A DNA stretch of 64,000 nucleotides. Origin: Methanolobus sp. ZRKC5 (GTDB taxonomy: Archaea; Halobacteriota; Methanosarcinia; Methanosarcinales; Methanosarcinaceae). Below the pieces are notes generated by a model. It saw only the letters and a program-made list of their open reading frames with translations. It had not been told where the DNA came from and ran no database searches. Below, in pieces: positions 53,428 through 61,804 of this stretch; position 1 is the first letter of the stretch, and the number at the start of each line of letters is the position of its first letter. Made by a program: the position numbers and the translations under genes. The stretch covers positions 1,612,001-1,676,000 of the forward strand of contig NZ_CP151792.1 of assembly GCF_038446525.1 (NCBI RefSeq), read 5' to 3'.

Positions 53428-55049
53428 GTAACTATTCAGCCTAGCTCACTTCCACCAAGCTGATTTCTTCATCCACGATCAATTCTGCAACTTTGGAACA
53501 AATGAATTGCCATAAAATATTGCACTAATTGCATCGATAACAGATTCAGAATTCTTATTAACAGTAGACACGTATCCTCTTATACGGCAGAAATTTTTTG
53601 CACCCTGTTTACTGCGGAAAGTACCTGATATCTTCTGCTGTACTTTCGTCATTCTGATATCTCTTTCAGCCTGATTGTTATCAAACGGAACGTTTTGGTC
53701 GTACATAAATCGCAAGATATCCTCTTTATGGCCAATAAACCTATCCAGCAAATTCTTTACCGTGGTCTGCTTCTTACGTCCTCGTTTTTTAGACCGCACA
53801 TTTGATTCCGGATCAGGAGGATTTTCATTCACTCCTAAACAAGTTATGTGATCATAATCCTCACTGAACCTTTGAATTAGCTCAGTATCTAAAAGATCAT
53901 TATCAACATGATGTTTAATGCATATCAAGAGATCACTCATTATCTTTGGCCACTGTTGATCCCTGTTTTCGGAAGCTCCAGTTAACTCTCGTAATAAATG
54001 TGCATTACATAATGAATGTTGACATTCATATTTGTTGTACGGTTTCCAAAAATCATGTGTTGCAACACCAGTGTAACCTGGTAATATGCCCATAGCATCC
54101 ATTGCTTCTGAGCCCCTTTTGCGATGTGCAAAATAATAGGTCAGTTTGTCTGTACCTGCCACATGAAGCCAATTACGAACTGCATTTATTCTCATTCCTG
54201 TTTCATCCAGATTGATGACAGGAGATTCTTTCAGGAGATGTTTCACTGTATTTTCAAAAGCTCCAAGCTTCTCAAAACAACTACGTTCCGTGTTCACCAA
54301 AGTAGCAGGACTTATCTTGCATCCCAAAATATCAGAGAACAACTTGGTAACACGCTGATAAGGAAGTAATTGGTAAGTGTGCAAATAAACTGCAAATGAC
54401 TTAACTCGATGACCGTATTGAGTCGGCTGAGTTACACCATCTGGAAAAAGAGCTTTGTTTACATGAGAACATTTGGGACATGTTTTAATCTCGCAACGAT
54501 GTTCAATGCAATTGATAGTTATAGGAGGAATGTCAAAGACCTGTCTTCTTTCATAGTTAGAGGGAACAGAAGCTAACGATCTCCCACAATTGACGCATTG
54601 ATTAACAGGATGAACAATAACTTCATCCGGATCATCATTTATTCTTAATGTAGTACCAGGATGACCGTTTTGACCACCTACATGCTTATTGGTCTTTTTT
54701 CTTTGACTTTTAACGGTTGGTTTATTCCGTGCATAAGAATCAGTAGAAGGTGGTTTGCTACTGTTGCGACTATTCTTTTCAAGCATTTCTTCCAAATGCC
54801 TGACACGCTCTTCAAGTTGTGCAATTTGGAGAGATTGATGTTCAATTATCCCAAGTAATCGAGTTACAAGTTCTACTACTGCTTCTGGACCAGCTTCATA
54901 AACTGCAAGTATTTCTTCGCGGTCTATACAAATCCCCTCAGATTGATAGACGTTTTTTATGATATTTTACTGAATATTTTTTAACACATAGAATGAAGCC
55001 ATAGTATATTGTTTTTTGCATCATTAAAACAGTTAGGCTGAATAGTTAC
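53428..55049 (-). mobile_element. IS66-family insertion sequence (1622 bp)
   Basis: Perfect 15-bp terminal inverted repeats GTAACTATTCAGCCT (53428-53442 and complement 55035-55049) and an 8-bp target duplication CTTGTTTT at 53420-53427 and 55050-55057. It contains a single transposase gene; the accessory tnpA/tnpB genes of larger IS66 elements are absent. The same ends and duplication length are found on the three MITEs in this window. Confidence 0.95.
53479..54927 (-). CDS. IS66-family transposase
   Basis: DDE transposase. From the first in-frame ATG (54795) it has 438 residues, but the frame is open and coding-like for about 45 more codons upstream (ICIDREEILAVYEAGPEAVV, then ELVTRLLGIIE and a leucine-rich coiled coil RVRHLEEMLEK), so the real start is near 54927. 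No ATG, GTG or TTG fits there; GAGGGG at 54939-54934 sits just ahead of ATT and ATA codons. The core shows zinc-finger cysteines (CVNCG, CPKCSH) and catalytic residues in NLDETGMRIN, VATHDFWKPY and FDNNQAERDIRM. It looks whole apart from the start. Confidence 0.88.
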   Translation of the reverse strand: MDREEILAVYEAGPEAVVELVTRLLGIIEHQSLQIAQLEERVRHLEEMLEKNSRNSSKPPSTDSYARNKPTVKSQRKKTNKHVGGQNGHPGTTLRINDDPDEVIVHPVNQCVNCGRSLASVPSNYERRQVFDIPPITINCIEHRCEIKTCPKCSHVNKALFPDGVTQPTQYGHRVKSFAVYLHTYQLLPYQRVTKLFSDILGCKISPATLVNTERSCFEKLGAFENTVKHLLKESPVINLDETGMRINAVRNWLHVAGTDKLTYYFAHRKRGSEAMDAMGILPGYTGVATHDFWKPYNKYECQHSLCNAHLLRELTGASENRDQQWPKIMSDLLICIKHHVDNDLLDTELIQRFSEDYDHITCLGVNENPPDPESNVRSKKRGRKKQTTVKNLLDRFIGHKEDILRFMYDQNVPFDNNQAERDIRMTKVQQKISGTFRSKQGAKNFCRIRGYVSTVNKNSESVIDAISAIFYGNSFVPKLQN

Positions 55050-55251
55050 CTTGTTTTTATTAATGGTTGTTGGTTTCAAAGAATAAAAAAAGTAAAAATA
55101 ACTCCATTAGCTTTAATGAGTAAAAATTAGTTTTCAAACTGGATTAGTATACATTGCCTGTTGATAAAAAGTGAGGATAATGTCACCGCACATAATCCTC
55201 AATTTATATGTTCTATATTTTGTTTATTGGTGATGTTTCAAATCTCTAAAT

Positions 55252-56211
55252 TCACTTGTTGTACACAGCTGCAAACTCCACAAAATCATCAAAATCGACA
55301 TCATTGTCTTCGTCAAAATCGAATATTGAAGAGTATCTTACATCACCTGAACTTGAATTATATACTTCGGCTAATTCCACGAAATCATCAAAATCAACAT
55401 CATTGTCTCCATCAAAGTCCCCTTTTATAGATTCTGGAGGCAACACTTCCGGTATCACTTCTAACAGCCAGCTAACAGAATCACTTCCTTTAGCAGCCAC
55501 AACAGTTGCTTCAATATCATATATACCCTCTGAAAGTGATTGTGTATTGTAGTAAGATTGTGTTACATCTTCATCAGTTTTAACAACGGTACCAGCCACA
55601 GACCAGCTTACATCACATACATCGTTTGTCTGTATGCTAAAAATCTGTTCAGCGCCATTTGAGAATATGCTATTTGAAGCAGGTTGGGAAGAACTTATAG
55701 AAAAGAGAGCTACCACATTCGGATTCCATCCAAAGTCCTGAGTATACATGGCAGTGTTCGAATATGAAGAATATTCTCCAACCCATATTCCAATGCCCAT
55801 CTCGTTATAATTGGAACTCAGGATATTTGCCCTGTGCCCAGCTGAGTTCATCAAATTTTCGTGAGCCTTTACAACATCAGGAGGATATTTCATAGCAATG
55901 TTCTCACCAACACGGTAGAGCGAATAGCCTGCATCACTTAGCCTTTCCGAGAAAAGAGTACCATCAAATGAATCGTGAGAGAAGTAATCATTTTCTATCA
56001 TCTCTTTACTATGATCTCTTGCAACCTGGGTAAGAACAGGATTCAGAGTTAATGACTCAAGTCCATAACTCAGCCTTTCGTCGTTGATCAGATCCAGCAT
56101 CTGTTGTTCCTCCAGTACATAAGTCTCTTCTGCGTAGACAACGCTTGTGAAAAAGGTCAACAGAAAGATAAATACAAAAAAATATCCTGGCAAATAATAC
56201 GTTTTATTCAT
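55252..56211 (-). CDS. Secreted CAP/SCP (YkwD-like) protein with dockerin-like repeats
   Basis: A 319-residue exported protein. A signal peptide (YYLPGYFFVFIFLLTFFTSV...YAEE, residues 1-28) is followed by a CAP domain (about 35-155) with LINDERLSYGL, the His of VARDHSKEM and HRANILSSNYNEMGIGIW. A beta-rich Ig/PKD-like part follows (about 160-255). The end has two copies of a calcium-binding loop, GDFDGDNDVDFDDFVELA and FDFDEDNDVDFDDFVEFA, about 27 residues apart, like type I dockerin EF-hand halves. It might bind a cell-surface partner. ATG 56211 is preferred over 56226. Confidence 0.87.
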   Translation of the reverse strand: MNKTYYLPGYFFVFIFLLTFFTSVVYAEETYVLEEQQMLDLINDERLSYGLESLTLNPVLTQVARDHSKEMIENDYFSHDSFDGTLFSERLSDAGYSLYRVGENIAMKYPPDVVKAHENLMNSAGHRANILSSNYNEMGIGIWVGEYSSYSNTAMYTQDFGWNPNVVALFSISSSQPASNSIFSNGAEQIFSIQTNDVCDVSWSVAGTVVKTDEDVTQSYYNTQSLSEGIYDIEATVVAAKGSDSVSWLLEVIPEVLPPESIKGDFDGDNDVDFDDFVELAEVYNSSSGDVRYSSIFDFDEDNDVDFDDFVEFAAVYNK

Positions 56212-56506
56212 GGTAAGATCCCTCATAGGAACGTTTTGCGGGAGTGTTCCTTAAGGGCAGAGGTATTCAATATTTTATATACATTCTTATATAATAAATT
56301 GTAATTGATAACTTTATTGAACAAATAAAACAATAAATGTAAAACGTTTATACAATCTTCAAAAGTACTTTCCTAAAGAGTTTTTGTTCTCTGTTCACCC
56401 ACCTATATATTGGGTTTAGGCTACAATTTAAAACAAGGGAAAGCCCATGAGGAAAATGACAGAATATCATATCATGATTCAGTGCGAATAATGTACATGC
56501 GGAGTT

Positions 56507-56590
56507 ATGAATGTGGAAAACGGTGCTGCAAAGGAAGTGGAACTTATGCTCGAACATATCGGGAACAATCGTAAGAAACTGGGCATCTGA
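56507..56590 (+). other. 27-residue frame ahead of P-type ATPase remnant
   Basis: A short frame MNVENGAAKEVELMLEHIGN and on with GGAG seven bases upstream. It is followed by the P-type ATPase remnant and may be a leftover of an accessory metal gene or chance. I cannot assign it. Confidence 0.2.
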
Positions 56591-56615
56591 ACCTGAAGTG
56601 GAGAGGGAGTAAAGC

Positions 56616-57245
56616 ATGGTGCATAAAAATACAGGATATCATAGCGATGAGCATGCAATGAATTGACATGAGAATGAGCATGAAGAACACATGGAACATC
56701 AAGGGCATCAGGGACATTCCAATCACCATGCAAAGATGGTTCATGATTTCAGGAACAGGTTCTGGATATCGCTTGCATTGACCATATCGATTCTTCTCTT
56801 ATCATCCTTCAATTATTTGCAGGGGTTCTTCCAGAAAAAAAGCTTCCAGAATTAAGGAAGTTCAGGAGAGAGGACTTACTGTGGCAATGGTCGGGACGGT
56901 ATCAATGATGCGCCTGCACTGGCACAGGCAGACATCGGAATAGCCATTGGGGCGGGGACTGATGTTGCAGTGGAAACCGCGGACATCGTACTTGTAAAGA
57001 GCAATCCTCTTGATGTTATGACAATCATCGATCTTTCCCGCACAACATACGGCAAGATTATACAGAATCCTTTCTGGGCTACAGGCTACAATGCCCTGGC
57101 AATTCCACTTGCAGCAGGGGTGCTTTTCCAGCATGAAATATTGTTATCACCTGCTGCCGGAGCAGTACTTATGTCATTGAGCACGATTATAGTCGCTATA
57201 AATGCCAGATTGCTGACCATTGACAGGGACAGAAGTGCCGTATAA
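56616..57245 (+). pseudogene. Decayed copper/heavy-metal P-type ATPase (CopB-like)
   Basis: Pieces of a CopB-type P1B ATPase in three frames. A His-rich N-terminus (YHSDEHAMN, stop TGA, HENEHEEHMEHQGHQGHSNH) leads into a first membrane helix (FWISLALTIPILLLSSFNYL). Then about 400 codons, including the phosphorylation domain, are missing. Sequence resumes with the hinge [14 protein letters not shown], where one base is missing from the GDGINDAP motif, and goes on with [20 protein letters not shown] to a normal C-terminus at 57245. A ribosome-binding site (GGGAG) still precedes the ATG. Non-functional beyond doubt. Confidence 0.85.
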
Positions 57246-57285
57246 TTTCAATATATATATAAATAAACATGTACAATATATTCTC

Positions 57286-58962
57286 ATGCAGATCCTGATA
57301 CCAGATATCATTGACACAGCCCTAATAAGTGGTGTAATATCAATTTTTCTTTTTGCAAACATCCTTATAAAGAATTACCTGAAAATAAACCTCAGGGATG
57401 TAGGTGCTGATCTTGCTATTGGAGCACTGGTAATCCAGCTTGCTTTCATCGCAACTTTACTCATTGACCAGCAAATGGACTTTTTCTGGAACAATATCGT
57501 TCTTGTAATCTGTTTTGCACTTTTCTGGATCGCATCCCTCTGGCTGGCCGGTAAGAAAGATGCTTTGACTGACATGTTTTCCTATACTATCGGAACATTT
57601 GCTCTTGCAGCATCGATCATGCATTTTCTGGGAACGTTCAGGCCAACAGGTATGGTAATTCTCCTTACATATTGTTTTATCCTGTCAGTATTAGCTTTCC
57701 TTTTAGCTGACTACCTTAGGACAGAAACTGTCAAACTTGATTTTGAAAAGTTTACCAGAGACCTGCAAATATATGATATGAATGAAAGCTACAGAAAACT
57801 GGAAACCGGGACAGGAAATATCGACCCTCTACAACCTGTTATCGATCTTATACGTGGGGCCATTCGGAACAAGGATAACTTTGTTTCAACCGTAGGTATC
57901 AGAAAGATACCTGAAATATGTACAAAAGTTTTGGCATCAAGCGGGAACAAAGCTCTCATCATAAAACACTTGAATGCGCACCTGTACCAGCTTGCAATCC
58001 TTGCAGGGGATGAAAAGGATAGATTTGCACTGATAGAAGTTATCGATGCTTTTGGTTCTATTGGAAAACAGTGTTCAAAGGCAGATATAGAGAGTTTCAC
58101 GTTGCATACCATAAACAGTATGACCAGTTTTTTTGAAATGTACAGGGAAAGAGAACATTTCTCACAGCTGGATAAACTGGCATTGATCAAACGTTCAAAA
58201 AGCCCAAAAGACCTTGTTAATATCGTTACCAATAAGGTAGTATCCACCCCCATGCATCAACTTTCGATTGCAACCGGTGACATCGGAATCTCATCTGCGA
58301 AAAAAGAGATGTCGGAGCCCACCGAGAATTCAGTGGTCCTCTTGAAGAAGATAGCTCTTGATGCTGCAGTAAACAGGGATACTGCTACTCTTGAGAATAT
58401 CAGGAAAGTCCTTATTGATTTTGCAAGAACTGTTGATAGTAAGGATCAGGACCATCTGAAAAAACTAATCATCTATACACTAAGAGACATTGGAATAAAA
58501 ACGATTCACGAATATCCTAATCTGAAAAGGCATGATTGTCTTGATAAAGTAATAGAGACATTGAAAGAAATTGGAGAAATATTTGGAAAGAGTTCTGTAG
58601 TCGATGTAACAGCAGCTTTAAAAGATATCGGAATTGTTGCCGCAAGAAAACATTCTGATGATAATGTTTCAAGGATCATTCCGGTTATGGAATATTTCTG
58701 CACGGTTGCGGCAGATAATAATCTTGAAGAACAGGCATCAAATGCTGTTAATTCAATACTCGCAGTTTGTGAGATATCCATCAAGGAACAGATGGTTGAA
58801 TCCACTGCAAGTTCTTCAAAGAGCTTTGCGAAACTTTCAAATATTGATTCTATTTCCATTTTTGTTAATGAAGCAGTCTTTGAGATTGGAAAATACAGGG
58901 AAATTGACAGGGAAATGTTTGCACTTTTTGACAAGACATACCGCAAGTCCGGTGGAAAATAA
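57286..58962 (+). CDS. Membrane-anchored protein with HEAT-like helical repeats, unrecognised
   Basis: A 558-residue protein with five hydrophobic helices in the first 150 residues (IIDTALISGVISIFLFANIL, IGALVIQLAFIATLLI, NIVLVICFALFWIASLWLAG, TIGTFALAASIMHFLG and VILLTYCFILSVLAFLLA). The remaining 400 residues are soluble and helical with recurring units such as LKDIGIVAARKHSDD and LRDIGIKTIHEYPN, resembling HEAT/armadillo-like repeats. No enzyme motif is seen. A TATA-rich stretch (57250-57263) lies about 25 bases ahead. ATG 57286 was chosen; the frame is open from 57220. Confidence 0.72.
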   Translation: MQILIPDIIDTALISGVISIFLFANILIKNYLKINLRDVGADLAIGALVIQLAFIATLLIDQQMDFFWNNIVLVICFALFWIASLWLAGKKDALTDMFSYTIGTFALAASIMHFLGTFRPTGMVILLTYCFILSVLAFLLADYLRTETVKLDFEKFTRDLQIYDMNESYRKLETGTGNIDPLQPVIDLIRGAIRNKDNFVSTVGIRKIPEICTKVLASSGNKALIIKHLNAHLYQLAILAGDEKDRFALIEVIDAFGSIGKQCSKADIESFTLHTINSMTSFFEMYREREHFSQLDKLALIKRSKSPKDLVNIVTNKVVSTPMHQLSIATGDIGISSAKKEMSEPTENSVVLLKKIALDAAVNRDTATLENIRKVLIDFARTVDSKDQDHLKKLIIYTLRDIGIKTIHEYPNLKRHDCLDKVIETLKEIGEIFGKSSVVDVTAALKDIGIVAARKHSDDNVSRIIPVMEYFCTVAADNNLEEQASNAVNSILAVCEISIKEQMVESTASSSKSFAKLSNIDSISIFVNEAVFEIGKYREIDREMFALFDKTYRKSGGK

Positions 58963-59071
58963 GCTCTTTTTCGAAGAGTATATGTATTGTAATTGTGTTG
59001 TATTAGTGCTATAGTTAGGTGGCATGTAATATGTTCACAACTATAATTTTAATTTAAACCAAGGGATTATC

Positions 59072-59965
59072 ATGGATATCAATGGAGTAGAAATCGAAGA
59101 TACTTTCGCAGAAGCGTTTCCAATCAAAATTTCAAGAGTGCTCATCACCGCAGCAACAAAACACTGGGCTGAAGTAGCTGCACTTGAAGCAACGGGATTT
59201 GGAACATCTGTTATTATGTGCCCTGCAGAAGCAGGCATTGAAAAGTTCGTTGGTCCTGACGAGACACCTGACGGAAGACCTGGTGTTTACATCCAGATCT
59301 GCACCTTCGGATACGAAGCACTTGAACACCAGTTACTTGAGCGCATCGGACAATGCATACTTACAGCTCCAACAACAGCTGTTTTCAATGGACTTCCAGA
59401 TGCTGAGAAGCAGTTCAACGTAGGCTTCAAACTCAAGTTCTTCGGTGACGGAATGGAATCCGAGACGCAGATCGATGGCCGCAAGATGCACAGTGTTCCA
59501 ATCATGGAGGGTGACTTCCTTGTAGAAGAGAACATCGGAGCTGTTGCAGGTATTGCAGGCGGTAACTTCTTTATCTTCGGCGACAGCCAGATGACAGCAC
59601 TTACAGCAGCAGAAGTTGCAGTAGAAGCTGTCAAGGACCTTGACGGTACCATCACTCCATTCCCAGGCGGAATTGTTGCAAGTGGTTCCAAAGCAGGTTT
59701 CAACAACTACAAGTTCATGAAGGCAACTGCAAACGAGAAGTTCTGCCCATCCATCAGGGACAAGGTCGAAGGCACCGAGATCCCAGAAGGCGTAAAGGCA
59801 GTTTACGAGCTTGTCATCAACGGCCTCGATGAAGACTCAATCCAGAAAGCAATGAAGGCAGGTATCGAAGCAGCTATCGCAGTTCCTGGTGTCTCAAAGA
59901 TCACCGCAGGAAACTACGGCGGAAAGCTCGGAAAGTACCAGTTCCACCTGAAAGACCTTTGTTAA
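59072..59965 (+). CDS. ftr: Formylmethanofuran:tetrahydromethanopterin formyltransferase
   Basis: Second enzyme of the CO2 reduction branch (and of methyl oxidation to CO2 in reverse): moves the formyl group between methanofuran and tetrahydromethanopterin. The 297-residue length is exact for the family, beginning [20 protein letters not shown]. Further conserved parts are [20 protein letters not shown], the [20 protein letters not shown] stretch and the glycine-rich end [16 protein letters not shown]. Codon use is strongly biased as in a highly expressed gene. AAGGGA lies ahead of the ATG. A T-rich terminator-like stretch follows (59966-59996). Confidence 0.96.
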   Translation: MDINGVEIEDTFAEAFPIKISRVLITAATKHWAEVAALEATGFGTSVIMCPAEAGIEKFVGPDETPDGRPGVYIQICTFGYEALEHQLLERIGQCILTAPTTAVFNGLPDAEKQFNVGFKLKFFGDGMESETQIDGRKMHSVPIMEGDFLVEENIGAVAGIAGGNFFIFGDSQMTALTAAEVAVEAVKDLDGTITPFPGGIVASGSKAGFNNYKFMKATANEKFCPSIRDKVEGTEIPEGVKAVYELVINGLDEDSIQKAMKAGIEAAIAVPGVSKITAGNYGGKLGKYQFHLKDLC

Positions 59966-60248
59966 GGTTCTTTCTTTTTTCTTCTTTTTTCCTTATCTTA
60001 GTCTATTCCGTATTTCCGGCAGAATCTTTGAATTCCATAGGTTTATATCTTTCACATTTACTAATGTGCTGTTAGATATGTATCCATTGGAACTTGTAGA
60101 AAACTGGATTGAAGCATTTAATAATACAGATTATAGTTGATTCTATAGATTGTTATAGTGAAGCAGCCATAAATCATCAAGTTCCCAATTCCAGATGAAT
60201 AACTTAGTTTAATTAGGATTCATTCAAAAATCATTAAGGCAGATTGCT

Positions 60249-61553
60249 ATGGAACCAATAGACAAACTAAGCAAGCTTCTAAAGAACACAGCTCTTAATG
60301 CATTAGCTGGTTGGTCAATGGTACTACTGCTTTCACTGCTGTGTATCGGGAATTTTATCTACGGCAGGTTCATGTGGACCATACTTATTGCTTTTGTGAT
60401 CTGCATAATAATAGCTCCTGCAATTATAATGCGCAAGCTCTCAATTATGCCTTCGTGGTACTTTATAGTATTAGCAATCATACCCATTGTCGGAAGTACG
60501 ACGGCTTATTATTTCTTTTCCACCAGCATACCATTCTATCTTTCAGTAGCTACCATCGCTCTGCTGCTGGCGGCTGAGATTAATTGGTTCACTGCTGTAA
60601 AAATGAATTACAAATTTGCCATACTCCTTGTGCTTATCGTGACACTTGCAATGTCAGGCCTCTGGCACTTGATACAGTGGCTTTTAGACATGAATTTGGG
60701 TACCAGTTATATCCTCAACAATCAGACATCTGATGCCATAAATAGTGCTATGATGCATGAGTTCATCTATGCTGCAATAGCGGGTATTGTTGCTGGACTC
60801 ATATTCGGTTGGTACTTCAGGCCAGGTGGATCTATCGGTAATGTAGAGATTCCTATCCAAATGTCTGAAGAAGCATCTAATTACATTACATCCAGGCCGC
60901 CTGCACCTATCCGCAAGTTACTCGGCATCTCTAGCAATAAACAAAAACTTGCAGCAAAAATCATGCAGATATGCCTTTTCATATTACTGATAGCAGGAAT
61001 CCTTCTAAAGGATCTATCCACAACCATAAATGCAGCCGCAGGTTTGACTCTCACTTTCGTACCGTATTTTATCACACGCAAATATGACATTCCCCATGAC
61101 ACTGGATTGACCTTATGGATCACATTTGCTGTTTTCCTGCATTTGCTTGGGACTTTTGCATTTTATGATAATATCCTGAGATGGGATAATATGACCCATG
61201 CGCTTTCAGCATGCGTTGTAGCAGCTGCCGGATATACCCTGATAAGAGCCATTGATATCTATGTCGATGAGATCTACATTCCACCCAAAGTATTGTTCCT
61301 TTTTATTTTATTGTTCATACTTGCGACCGGAGTTTTGTGGGAAATATTAGAATTTCTGAGCGATGAACTAACGTCAGGACTCGGTTATGAAGCTATTCTG
61401 GCACAACACGGTATCCACGACACTATGATAGATCTCATGTTTGATCTCTTGGGGGCTATACTTGCAGCTACATGGGGAACCGCCTATCTTTCTGACATAT
61501 CCTATCGGCTTGCAGATAAATTTGAGGAAATTGGTATTAAAAAAAATAAGTAA
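60249..61553 (+). CDS. Polytopic membrane protein, YjdF/DUF2238-like C-terminus
   Basis: A 434-residue membrane protein with about ten helices. The last third matches the YjdF/DUF2238 type: RWDNMTHALSACVVAAAGYT, GVLWEILEFLSDELT and HDTMIDLMFDLLGAILAATWG. Its function is unknown. The natural 3' end is altered: a MITE inserted at codon 434 so that its first bases supply AAG and the stop TAA. Before insertion the gene would have ended AAT-TGA at the same length, so only the last residue changed (Asn to Lys). Confidence 0.8.
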   Translation: MEPIDKLSKLLKNTALNALAGWSMVLLLSLLCIGNFIYGRFMWTILIAFVICIIIAPAIIMRKLSIMPSWYFIVLAIIPIVGSTTAYYFFSTSIPFYLSVATIALLLAAEINWFTAVKMNYKFAILLVLIVTLAMSGLWHLIQWLLDMNLGTSYILNNQTSDAINSAMMHEFIYAAIAGIVAGLIFGWYFRPGGSIGNVEIPIQMSEEASNYITSRPPAPIRKLLGISSNKQKLAAKIMQICLFILLIAGILLKDLSTTINAAAGLTLTFVPYFITRKYDIPHDTGLTLWITFAVFLHLLGTFAFYDNILRWDNMTHALSACVVAAAGYTLIRAIDIYVDEIYIPPKVLFLFILLFILATGVLWEILEFLSDELTSGLGYEAILAQHGIHDTMIDLMFDLLGAILAATWGTAYLSDISYRLADKFEEIGIKKNK

Positions 61554-61743
61554 CTATTCAGCCTACCACAATTAGCCTATTGATACTGATTTAATCAAAA
61601 CGGAGATGTTTGCTCACTAACAACCTAAGAATCAAAAAAGCAATCAATGGCAACAATCAAAATTAATGATCCTAATAAAATGTAGGTCTCAACTTTTTGT
61701 CAAGATTGCTATTGATAGTGTTTTTATCAGGCTGAATAGTTAC
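61550..61743 (-). repeat. MITE copy 3 (194 bp, IS66-type ends, inverted)
   Basis: Reverse-orientation copy of the element at 34027, with one base difference over 194. The 15-bp terminal inverted repeats are at 61550-61564 and 61729-61743; the 8-bp target duplication AAAAATAA is at 61542-61549 and 61744-61751. It overlaps the last codons of the upstream membrane protein gene and gives it its stop codon. Confidence 0.95.
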
Positions 61744-61804
61744 AAAAATAATTGAGTGTACGTATCCAAAAAAGAAAAATGGATTGAGATTTAAGAACTA
61801 AGAT

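Noticed and set aside
55161-55552. Plus-strand frames opposite the dockerin-like repeats that look repetitive
   Set aside because: The apparent repeat is only the complement of the two calcium-binding loops of the CAP protein.
59966-60248. Spacer behind ftr checked for a small gene or RNA
   Set aside because: Only a T-rich terminator-like start and AT-rich sequence; no supported frame or hairpin.
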